Shown piece after piece: positions 9,620 through 17,335 of a stretch of DNA of 64,000 nucleotides. The number at the start of each line of letters is the position of its first letter. Positions within the stretch are counted from its first letter, which is position 1. The notes under the pieces were generated by a model. That model was not told the origin of the DNA. It worked only from the letters and a program-made list of their open reading frames with translations, and did not search any database. Source of the stretch: Alteromonas australica (lineage in GTDB: Bacteria; Pseudomonadota; Gammaproteobacteria; Enterobacterales; Alteromonadaceae). The stretch is from positions 2,418,001 through 2,482,000 of the forward strand of contig NZ_CP008849.1 in NCBI RefSeq assembly GCF_000730385.1, read 5' to 3'. The translations under genes were made by a program, and so were the position numbers.

Positions 9620-11884
9620 TTAAAACGTGTATTTATAATCAATACCGTAGGTGCGTGGGGCGCCACGAAAGAAGAATAATCCATTCCAATCGGCGACTAA
9701 ATCAACAGAATAAGTAACATATTCTTTATCTGTTAAGTTTTTCACGTAAAGCCCTACTTTGTGACTCTCATCACCAAACGTAACGTTTACGCGTGCGTTA
9801 TGAATGCTATAGGCAGGTTGTGCCAAACGGTCATCATTAAAGGGTTCAAAATACTGCTTCGAAATATAACTGCCGTCATAATGCAATTGCACCCACAAAT
9901 TGTCACTTTCCCATAGATCGTAATCGAGCATCAGGTTCACATTGACTTCAGGGGAAGAAGGTAACGTATTGCCCGACAAATCAACGCCCGCATACCGCAT
10001 ACTTACGTATTCGGCGTCTAAAAGCCCTACGCCCGCGTTTATCGTTAGTTTGTTAGTCGCTTGGGTTGTCAGTTGAAGCTCGGCCCCCTGTATTTCCGAC
10101 TCGCCAGCGTTTAACAGATACTGAAGACCCGCATCAAATATTAAAAATTGTTGGTTTTCATAGTTATAGTGGAACACAGCGCCGTTTAGGCGAGTTCTGC
10201 CGTTTTGGAGTGTGGATTTGAACCCGAATTCCCACGCTGATAACTCTTCAGGCTCTACGGAAGTAAACTCTTCTGGGGCAAAGGCAAAGCCATTAAACGC
10301 GCTTCCTCGATATCCTGTGCTATAGGCGCCGTAAACCAACAAATTATCCGCTATTTTCCAATCTACCCCTAATTTTCCTGAGGTATTGGCATCATCAATT
10401 TCATCACTTTCGTTATCTAGGCCTAAACTTCCTAATATGGGGCCATCACTTTCCTGGTAATAGCTATTCTCTGCTTCTCCATACCAAGAAGAATAGTTAT
10501 CTATTTCTATGGTGTCTCTCGTGTGCCTTAATCCAAAGGTTAATGAGACCGCCTTGGTAACATCAAAAGTACTGTGAAGATAAATGGCTTTGGTACTGCG
10601 TGACTGTTCGTAGCTATTTGCGTAATAGCACCCATAAAAAAAGGTATCTTCGCAGTTATTAGACAGAGCCATAATGCCGTCGCCATAATCTGCCAGCCAA
10701 CGGTATCTTGTTGCGCCATCTGTGGAGTCTGAACTGTAAAAAAGACCGGCAATGAAATTGAAGGCGCCACCGTAACTAGAAGAAACACGAATATCTTGTG
10801 TGAATTGATCAGTCTCTGCGAAGAAGTCATCTTCCAACAATTTAAAAGGGCTTCCATCAGCGTCCTCGGGAACAAAATATTCTCCACTATCGAAAGACGT
10901 TATCGACGTTAGCGTATAATCCTCTACGGTATAATTTAAGGTGAGATTAACACCGGTTAGATCAAACTCTTTCTCTTCAACTCTGTTTGATTCAGTTTCA
11001 TGAAATCCAAGGTCTTCGCGTGCATAGCCGGTATACCCTAAACCCACACCCCCGTTTTCACCACCACCGTCTGCTTCTATTAAGAGAATACTAGAATGAT
11101 TTGCCCTACTTCTACTTTTATGAACACGCAATATGCCATTTAGATTGTCGCCTTCGTACATTAATGAAAAACGCATTGCTTGTTCATCAATTTGGCTAGG
11201 ATTTTCTACATTATCCAACTTATTTTCTACGAAGCCGTCGTTTTCAGACGAGGTAAATGCTAAACGTGCCCCCCAATTATCAGCTAATTCAGTATCGAAG
11301 GCACCACTGACGGTTTTATAGCCAAAATTTCCTACACCGACATCTAAGTAGCCACTAGTACCAAGCATTTGAGGCCGGGTAGTCATAATATTTGCTGCCC
11401 CCCCTGTCGTATTTTTCCCATACAAGGTACCTTGTGGACCTAGCAACATCTCAACGCGGTCAATATCAAATAACTGCACACCCGACGCCAAGGGGGTCGC
11501 TCCCATGTAGACTTCATCCACATATAACGCAACGGCTCCACTGCCATTAGGGCTATAGTCAGATTGCGTAACTCCTCTCATGCCAAGTACCAGTTGCGCA
11601 TCACCATTACTGCCCAGCATTTGTACATTAGGCGCTTGAGATACAATCTCTTGGCTATTGCGCATCTTCATGTTGCCCAATTTGTCTGCACCCAGTGCCA
11701 CAATGCTTACGGGAACACTTTGAATATCTTCAACTTTCTTTTGTGCTGTAACGACTATTTGCTCTAGTTTCAACGATGATTCAGAACCCTGAGAATCTGG
11801 CGCAGTAGCCTCAGAAGAAAATGCAGAAAAAGAGATGCTTGCTGCTAAACTCAGCAAGATGGGGTTCAATTTGAACGAACGCAT
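9620..11884 (-). CDS. TonB-dependent outer-membrane receptor
   Basis: A 754-residue outer-membrane receptor. It has a Sec signal peptide (about 1-23), a TonB-box-like LEQIVVTAQKK, a plug with SIVALGADKLGNMKMRNSQE and RVEMLLGPQGTLYGKNTTGG, and a beta-barrel ending in the terminal aromatic residue of YKYTF. The plug and barrel style matches receptors for organic substrates in Alteromonas and sphingomonads rather than classical siderophore receptors, but the ligand cannot be assigned. It is the first gene of the receptor-permease-LuxR set. Confidence 0.92.
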   Translation of the reverse strand: MRSFKLNPILLSLAASISFSAFSSEATAPDSQGSESSLKLEQIVVTAQKKVEDIQSVPVSIVALGADKLGNMKMRNSQEIVSQAPNVQMLGSNGDAQLVLGMRGVTQSDYSPNGSGAVALYVDEVYMGATPLASGVQLFDIDRVEMLLGPQGTLYGKNTTGGAANIMTTRPQMLGTSGYLDVGVGNFGYKTVSGAFDTELADNWGARLAFTSSENDGFVENKLDNVENPSQIDEQAMRFSLMYEGDNLNGILRVHKSRSRANHSSILLIEADGGGENGGVGLGYTGYAREDLGFHETESNRVEEKEFDLTGVNLTLNYTVEDYTLTSITSFDSGEYFVPEDADGSPFKLLEDDFFAETDQFTQDIRVSSSYGGAFNFIAGLFYSSDSTDGATRYRWLADYGDGIMALSNNCEDTFFYGCYYANSYEQSRSTKAIYLHSTFDVTKAVSLTFGLRHTRDTIEIDNYSSWYGEAENSYYQESDGPILGSLGLDNESDEIDDANTSGKLGVDWKIADNLLVYGAYSTGYRGSAFNGFAFAPEEFTSVEPEELSAWEFGFKSTLQNGRTRLNGAVFHYNYENQQFLIFDAGLQYLLNAGESEIQGAELQLTTQATNKLTINAGVGLLDAEYVSMRYAGVDLSGNTLPSSPEVNVNLMLDYDLWESDNLWVQLHYDGSYISKQYFEPFNDDRLAQPAYSIHNARVNVTFGDESHKVGLYVKNLTDKEYVTYSVDLVADWNGLFFFRGAPRTYGIDYKYTF

Positions 11885-12163
11885 GTGTATTCCCTATATG
11901 AATATTTATTATTTTATTTACTATCTAACACCTGTATTTATTCATGAAACTACGTTTTTTATTCAGTTGAAATAGTCCTAAAGAACTATAAGCGTTTCAC
12001 CTATTCAATTAATGACATGACAGTAAGCGTAAAAATGAAATCTTTCCTTTGAATGGCAGGTCTTATGTAGGGTGAGCAAAATATCTTTTCATGTTGTACG
12101 TATTTAAACACATACCCAGAATAAAAAGTTTATTTTTCAGCTTGTTATACGCGGAGTATTTCT

Positions 12164-13171
12164 ATGCCAAAACCTTTTAAACCCTCTGTGAGGCTGACAG
12201 ATAACGATGTTACTGATGAAAGCCTGTATTTTAATCGCCGAAAACTTCTTAAATCCATGGGGTTTGTCGGTGCATCCACATTGCTAGGCTCGCCTGTCAA
12301 GGCTTCTGGCTGGCTATGGGGCGATGATGATGAAGATAACACCGTCACGCCATCGCCGCTCTCCTACAGTCAACCTAAGCAGTACCAAATAGATGAAACA
12401 AAGACACCCGAAGAAAAAGTCACCTCATACAACAACTTTTATGAATTTGGCACTGGCAAAGACGATCCCGTTAAAAATGCCGGCGGATTCAACCCTGACC
12501 CTTGGACATTGCGTATAGATGGTTTGGTTGAAACACCGACTACGCTTGATCTCGACGCGCTACTTACCCAGTTTCCTCTAGAAGAACGTATTTATCGACT
12601 TCGCTGTGTAGAAGCGTGGTCTATGGTAGTCCCTTGGGTTGGCTTTGAACTGGCAAAATTAATTCAACGGGCGAAGCCTCTCGCTTCGGCTAAATATGTG
12701 GCGTTTGAAACCCTGTATGACCCAGAACAAATGCCTGGGCAAAAAAATAGGTTTATAGGAGGGGGGATTAACTACCCTTATGTTGAAGGCCTAAGGCTCG
12801 ATGAAGCCATGCACCCGCTTACACTTATGTCAGTGGGCCTTTACGGAAAAACCCTGCCACCGCAAAACGGAGCCCCCATTCGTTTAGTCGTTCCGTGGAA
12901 ATACGGATTTAAAAGTATTAAGTCTATTGTGCGCATACGTTTAACAGATAAAATGCCGCCAACTACATGGAATCGATTAGCCGCCAATGAATACGGCTTT
13001 TATGCCAATGTTAATCCGCAGGTATCTCATCCACGCTGGAGCCAAGCCAGCGAAAGGCGGATAACTACCGGCGGCCTGTTGTCTCGAAATCGCGTTCCAA
13101 CGCAGCTATTTAACGGCTACAGCGAGGTTGCTCCCTTGTATAAAGATATGAATTTAACTCGTTATTATTGA
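12164..13171 (+). CDS. msrP: Protein-methionine-sulfoxide reductase catalytic subunit MsrP
   Basis: A periplasmic molybdopterin enzyme that repairs oxidised methionines. The N-terminus carries a twin-arginine signal ([16 protein letters not shown]), as expected for a folded, cofactor-loaded protein. The molybdenum-ligating cysteine sits in [15 protein letters not shown] near residue 148. [20 protein letters not shown] is another family signature. Length (335) is normal. msrQ begins 12 bases after the stop. The cofactor would come from the moa genes elsewhere in the window. Confidence 0.95.
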   Translation: MPKPFKPSVRLTDNDVTDESLYFNRRKLLKSMGFVGASTLLGSPVKASGWLWGDDDEDNTVTPSPLSYSQPKQYQIDETKTPEEKVTSYNNFYEFGTGKDDPVKNAGGFNPDPWTLRIDGLVETPTTLDLDALLTQFPLEERIYRLRCVEAWSMVVPWVGFELAKLIQRAKPLASAKYVAFETLYDPEQMPGQKNRFIGGGINYPYVEGLRLDEAMHPLTLMSVGLYGKTLPPQNGAPIRLVVPWKYGFKSIKSIVRIRLTDKMPPTTWNRLAANEYGFYANVNPQVSHPRWSQASERRITTGGLLSRNRVPTQLFNGYSEVAPLYKDMNLTRYY

Positions 13172-13183
13172 AGCACTCATTTA

Positions 13184-13825
13184 ATGAAACCTCGCAGTAA
13201 AAAGCCTTGGCGCTTTTCCCATTTTCAAAGACGGGCGCTAAAAGCCGTCATACACCTCATCGCAACCGGCTATTTAGTTGCCCTTTTTTACTTAGGCGTA
13301 AATGACCAACTTGGGCCCGACCCAGTAGATGCATTGCTCAACGAAACCGGCATTTGGGCTATACACCTATTATTCGTCACCCTATTATTAAGCCCGCTTG
13401 CCAAGCGTCTACCCAGTCCAGAACCGATTAAATTCCGGCGAATGCTAGGCATCTATGTTTTTGTTTATGCTATCGCGCACTTTTTTACTTATGCTTTTTT
13501 TGAGCTGCAACTCGATTGGCATTTACTCACCAGTGAATTAGTCAAACGCCCCTATATTGTGGTGGGCATGGTTGCGCTTATCTTGCTTATGGCATTGACG
13601 GTAACGTCGTTGTCTGTATTACGAAGAAAGATGGGTAAACAATGGCAACGGCTTCATTACAGTATTTACGCTATTTTACCTTTAGCCTTGCTGCACTTTT
13701 CTTGGTCACAAAAAACATTTTGGCAAGCGCCTATTTTCTACTGGCTAATTGGGCTTATTATTATGCGTGGAAGGATAACGCGCACTGCCGCTAAAACAGT
13801 GAAACGATTGAAAGCCTATCAGTAA
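13184..13825 (+). CDS. msrQ: Heme-binding membrane subunit MsrQ
   Basis: A 213-residue inner-membrane cytochrome b-type protein with about six transmembrane segments, which passes electrons from the quinone pool or flavin to MsrP. HLIATGYLVALFYLG, RRMLGIYVFVYAIAHFFTYAF and WQRLHYSIYAILPLALLHF place the heme-ligand histidines in helices. It is the second gene of the msrPQ operon. Its end overlaps the convergent yqaA-type gene by seven bases. Confidence 0.94.
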   Translation: MKPRSKKPWRFSHFQRRALKAVIHLIATGYLVALFYLGVNDQLGPDPVDALLNETGIWAIHLLFVTLLLSPLAKRLPSPEPIKFRRMLGIYVFVYAIAHFFTYAFFELQLDWHLLTSELVKRPYIVVGMVALILLMALTVTSLSVLRRKMGKQWQRLHYSIYAILPLALLHFSWSQKTFWQAPIFYWLIGLIIMRGRITRTAAKTVKRLKAYQ

Positions 13826-14250
13826 AAATAATACACAATAACGCCATATCTCAGCGTTTTCGTACACGCTACCACACTAAGAAAGAACCAAAACTGTGTT
13901 CTGAGCACACCGCCCATCAGGGTTAGGGGATCACCAATAATAGGGACCCAGCAAAGTAACAAGCTCCACTTACCCCATTGTTTAAACATCTGCTGCGCAC
14001 GTAAAAATGTACGCGGCTTAATACCAAGCCATGACAAGACGAATGTCTCTCCATATCGCCAACCTAAAACATAATTGACGAGCGCCCCCAATACATTGCC
14101 CACACTTGCCGCCACCAGCAAGTAGGCCTCATTTGCACCTGTACTGAGTAAAGTCACTAAGACAATTTCTGAACTAAACGGGAGGATGGTAGCGGCCAAA
14201 AATGCCGATAAGCACATACCCACATACCCTAAGTTCGCTAAATCAAGCAT
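13819..14250 (-). CDS. YqaA-family membrane protein
   Basis: A 143-residue inner-membrane protein of the small DedA/VTT-like YqaA group. It shows FLAATILPFSSEIVLV near the N-terminus, a glycine-rich GNVLGALVNYVLGWRYGE helix and CWVPIIGDPLTLMGGVLR near residue 110, all typical of the family. Biochemical function is unproven in the family. It is convergent with msrQ, with a short overlap. Confidence 0.85.
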   Translation of the reverse strand: MLDLANLGYVGMCLSAFLAATILPFSSEIVLVTLLSTGANEAYLLVAASVGNVLGALVNYVLGWRYGETFVLSWLGIKPRTFLRAQQMFKQWGKWSLLLCWVPIIGDPLTLMGGVLRTQFWFFLSVVACTKTLRYGVIVYYFY

Positions 14251-14411
14251 GCTGTTTGGTCAGTAGCCATAAAACGATAATCCTCCAATTTTACTAAAAA
14301 ACAAAGAGATAGATAGCGTTAACAGCCCAAGAGCGAAAATAAAAACGACAAGGTGTTTGCTGCTGATTGAAAAAAACACAATTTATGCTTGCAATATGAT
14401 CAAAGCGCAAC

Positions 14412-14446
14412 TACTGTATACATATACACACTGTATATTTAAACAT
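14412..14446 (+). promoter_or_regulatory. Two tandem LexA-like boxes
   Basis: Two SOS-box-like sites lie side by side: CTGTATACATATACAC (CTG-N10-CAC) and CTGTATATTTAAACAT (CTG-N10-CAT). Each differs by one base from the CTG-N10-CAG framework and has an alternating TA core. They sit about 80-110 bases before the downstream start codon. Confidence 0.6.
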
Positions 14447-14522
14447 GTTAAATTAAAGCGTCGGACTAACGCAATAATCTTTATACAGACGTACTTTCTT
14501 AACTAGATAGTGAGGCCACAGT

Positions 14523-14915
14523 ATGAATACATCATCAGTAGATAGACTTAACGCCCTTAGAGCTTCCGCTTCTAATGTGGTTCAACTACCCTTGCCTATT
14601 GAAGGCTTTCCTGGCGACAATAATAAGAACGAGAATAAAGGTTGGAGTTATCTGCTGTCTCACTCAGTATCTTTTAAGAAAGACGTTGATCATGCTATTC
14701 GTATTCAGAAGCCGAAAAAGGAACAAGTTCCAGAATGGATCAGTAAACTGATTACGGGCGGCCAATGTAAAACACTGTATGTGGAAAACCTAGACTTGGA
14801 TCTACAACCTACTGATAGCGAAATGATACGGAAACTATGTGATTTATATTCTGTATCGCTGATTAATGTAAGAGTAGAAAAAGAAACCACCGCGGTGGCA
14901 ATGGGGCCATGGTAA
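14523..14915 (+). CDS. SulA-like SOS-response protein
   Basis: A 130-residue protein behind two LexA-like boxes, so DNA-damage induction is likely. The segment VPEWISKLITGGQCKTLYVENLDLDL resembles the central beta strand region of SulA, the FtsZ inhibitor, and the following KLCDLYSVSLINVRV fits the next helix and strand. The protein ends soon after and lacks the C-terminal part of E. coli SulA (169 residues), so it may be a short SulA, a truncated form or another RecA-fold SOS protein. GTGAGGCCACAGT precedes the start. Confidence 0.55.
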   Translation: MNTSSVDRLNALRASASNVVQLPLPIEGFPGDNNKNENKGWSYLLSHSVSFKKDVDHAIRIQKPKKEQVPEWISKLITGGQCKTLYVENLDLDLQPTDSEMIRKLCDLYSVSLINVRVEKETTAVAMGPW

Positions 14916-14971
14916 TTCGTTAAAAATCCCGCTAGCATTGCCATTTCGCCATCTAGTAGGAATATTCTAAT

Positions 14972-15433
14972 ATGCGCTGTTACTGTTGTTCATCTCTGGC
15001 TTTCGCAGACTGTTGTCACCCCTTTGTTACACAAAGCAAGCAACCTGAAACAGCCGAACAACTTATGCGCAGTCGCTTCACCGCCTATGTATTAGCGAAT
15101 TTCACCTATGTACTGAATACGTACAGTAGCGAAAAACAAATTGGATTGAGCACTGAAGGGCTAAAAGAAAGTGCTGGAGACGCGGTTTGGTTTGCGTTGA
15201 AGGTGGCAAATAGTTCCGCCGATACAGTGGAATTCACCGCCTATTTTTTTGAAAACAAAGGCCTTTACCAACTCCACGAAACCTCAACTTTTGTTAAAGA
15301 AGGGTCTTTATGGCGCTATCATGATGGCATTCTGCATGATGATTGCGGCAAATTAAAATACGGAAGAAATTTACCTTGCTTATGTCATAGCGGTAAAAAG
15401 TTTAAGCAGTGCTGTGCAAATAAAATGCGTTAA
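14972..15433 (+). CDS. YchJ-family SEC-C motif protein
   Basis: A 153-residue protein with two metal-binding Cys clusters, RCYCCSSLAFADCC at the N-terminus and CLCHSGKKFKQCC at the C-terminus, and the central family pattern AEQLMRSRFTAYVLAN. This matches the UPF0225/YchJ family, whose members probably bind zinc through the SEC-C motif. Function is unknown. It follows the SOS-type gene by about 55 bases on the same strand and may or may not share its transcript. Confidence 0.88.
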   Translation: MRCYCCSSLAFADCCHPFVTQSKQPETAEQLMRSRFTAYVLANFTYVLNTYSSEKQIGLSTEGLKESAGDAVWFALKVANSSADTVEFTAYFFENKGLYQLHETSTFVKEGSLWRYHDGILHDDCGKLKYGRNLPCLCHSGKKFKQCCANKMR

Positions 15434-15496
15434 CTGATAAAGGGTAACCTAGACAGGCTTGTTAGGCCTCTCTGTGAAGTGCTCTTTGCTTTAGGA

Positions 15497-15982
15497 TTAA
15501 CCCAGCAATAAATCACCTGAAATAGGATGAAAAACACTGGCAGACATTGACAGTGAATCTGCAGTGAGCTGAGGTACGCCATACACTTCCACGACCTTGC
15601 CTTTTTCTTTGGCTAACTTATTGACTAATAAATCAAAGTCACCATCTCCAGAGACCAAAACGAACACGTCTGCTTGGTTGATGGCATCCATCATATCGAT
15701 GGTTATGCCTACGTCCCAGTCGCCTTTTGCTGAACCATCGGCGCGCTGAATATAAGGTTTGAGTTTAACGGTAAACCCTATTCCCCTGAGTATATTTTGA
15801 AAGCTTCGTTGCTTAGCGTCGTTACGGTGAATGGCATACGCGTTTGCAACCACAGGCGTTCGGTTCAGCGTTGCTCTTCGCCAAAACTGATTGTAATCAA
15901 AGTGCTTTTGATAGGCTTGACGGGTTGTGTAATAAACATTTTGCACATCAACGAAAATAGCAACTTTTTGCATGCTCACCAT
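15497..15982 (-). CDS. NYN-domain (LabA/DUF88) protein
   Basis: A 161-residue PIN-like NYN protein. The acidic residues of the putative nuclease site are visible in IFVDVQNVYY, KGDWDVGITIDMM and FVLVSGDGDFDLLVNKL. Such proteins are predicted RNases acting in RNA processing. An internal ATG three codons in is an equally possible start. It is convergent with ychJ. Confidence 0.88.
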   Translation of the reverse strand: MVSMQKVAIFVDVQNVYYTTRQAYQKHFDYNQFWRRATLNRTPVVANAYAIHRNDAKQRSFQNILRGIGFTVKLKPYIQRADGSAKGDWDVGITIDMMDAINQADVFVLVSGDGDFDLLVNKLAKEKGKVVEVYGVPQLTADSLSMSASVFHPISGDLLLG

Positions 15983-16052
15983 AATAAACTGTTAAAAACG
16001 GCCCGCACTATAGCATGTAACTGATTCAATCACTTGCCCTAAAACCTCGGCA

Positions 16053-16490
16053 CTAGGATTTAATCAACCAGTCTTTCTCTTCAATAATTTCAATAAGCGT
16101 AGTGCTAACTTTTACATGCTCAAACGTATCTTGGTTTTGTGTAGCCGTACCTGTCATTTCCAGCCTTTTGTTCATTTGCTGAACCAAGGCATCGCTTAAC
16201 AACTTTAACTGAGTATGGTTGAGGTCGTGAACAGGCAAGTTTCCGCGCTCGTGAAGCGCCAAAAGTACCTTACTGCAGGTTTCACGTTTTCGTTGGAAGG
16301 ACGCTCTTTGCCATGCAAGTGCATTAGCGTTATGGAGTAAATCGGCGTCGTCCGAGACAGTGCCCACCGCCACTTGGATAGTATCGGCAACAGTGGCTTG
16401 CTTTTGGGAAGAGCCAGTACCGTCGCTGCATGCTGATAACGCGCACACAGAAATCGTCAGCGTTGCCATCGCAATAGGGTTAAGTTTCAT
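16053..16490 (-). CDS. Small putative lipoprotein
   Basis: A 145-residue protein with a lipoprotein signal (MKLNPIAMATLTISVCALSAC, lipobox LSAC, lipidated Cys at 21). The mature part is mostly helical by eye and contains CSKVLLALHERGNLPVHDL. I do not recognise a family. It has its own gap on both sides and no evident operon partner. Confidence 0.65.
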   Translation of the reverse strand: MKLNPIAMATLTISVCALSACSDGTGSSQKQATVADTIQVAVGTVSDDADLLHNANALAWQRASFQRKRETCSKVLLALHERGNLPVHDLNHTQLKLLSDALVQQMNKRLEMTGTATQNQDTFEHVKVSTTLIEIIEEKDWLIKS

Positions 16491-16644
16491 TATCTGTCCT
16501 TGATAAATGTAAATACAATAAAAGTGTAGATTAAATTTGAATCGAATGCACCTTTAAAACGGCTTAGCCATGCTTATTCATTTAACACGCTGTTACCATT
16601 ATGCTTTTTAAACATTACCTAACTATGGTGCATTCGAATTTTTC

Positions 16645-17133
16645 TCAGCGAGCTAATTTCTTCTGCCAAAACACCGCATTACCCGCTTCAGGATCGAGTT
16701 CATAACTGGAAAAGCCGAATTTTTCATAGGCCGATTTTGCAGCGGTATTATTGGTTAATACTTCTAGTGTTAACTTACAACAGCCTTTTGCTTGGGCAAT
16801 CGATTCTACTTTTTCTAATAACCGTTGGCTTAAGCCAAGGCCCCGGTAAGGGGGTAATACACACATATCGTGAATATTCACCAGAGGTTGGCACGCAAAG
16901 GTAGAAAACCCTTCAAAGCAATTGGCTAAGCCTGCGGGCTTATCGTCTACATAGGCAATCACACTAAACGCATGGGGAAGTTCACTTAATCGAGCCACCA
17001 GGTTTTCTTTCACGGCCTCGTTGAGCGCTTCTCCCCCACCCATTGGATCGAGCGCATACTCGTTGAGCAAATAGGGAATATGCTGTCGATGCTGTTCATT
17101 GAGGTAATCGGCTTGCACTAATTGAATTTTCAT
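16645..17133 (-). CDS. GNAT-family N-acetyltransferase
   Basis: A 162-residue acetyltransferase. IHDMCVLPPYRGLGLSQRLL carries the acetyl-CoA pyrophosphate-binding motif A (RGLGLS), followed by KLTLEVLTNNTAAKSAYEKFGF, the usual motif B ending. The acceptor substrate is unknown. It stands alone between a lipoprotein gene and a divergent cyclase gene. Confidence 0.9.
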   Translation of the reverse strand: MKIQLVQADYLNEQHRQHIPYLLNEYALDPMGGGEALNEAVKENLVARLSELPHAFSVIAYVDDKPAGLANCFEGFSTFACQPLVNIHDMCVLPPYRGLGLSQRLLEKVESIAQAKGCCKLTLEVLTNNTAAKSAYEKFGFSSYELDPEAGNAVFWQKKLAR

Positions 17134-17335
17134 CTTTACCTTATTAACGTTGATATGAATGGCTGTCTCCCATTATTCCATAGCTAAAGGCAAGATTACA
17201 TTAGGCTTTTTTGCTAGCACACCCACGCAAACCGCGTTGCATTCGTCCATATATTCTCACCCACTACTTTTGTACGATTTTTGACTAGATGAATTTAGGT
17301 TAATGTAGTGCTTCATGCGCCTAGCCGAGCAAATA

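Noticed and set aside
10540..10887. 115-codon frame within the first TonB receptor
   Set aside because: It is a frame-shifted shadow of the receptor on the same strand without start signals.
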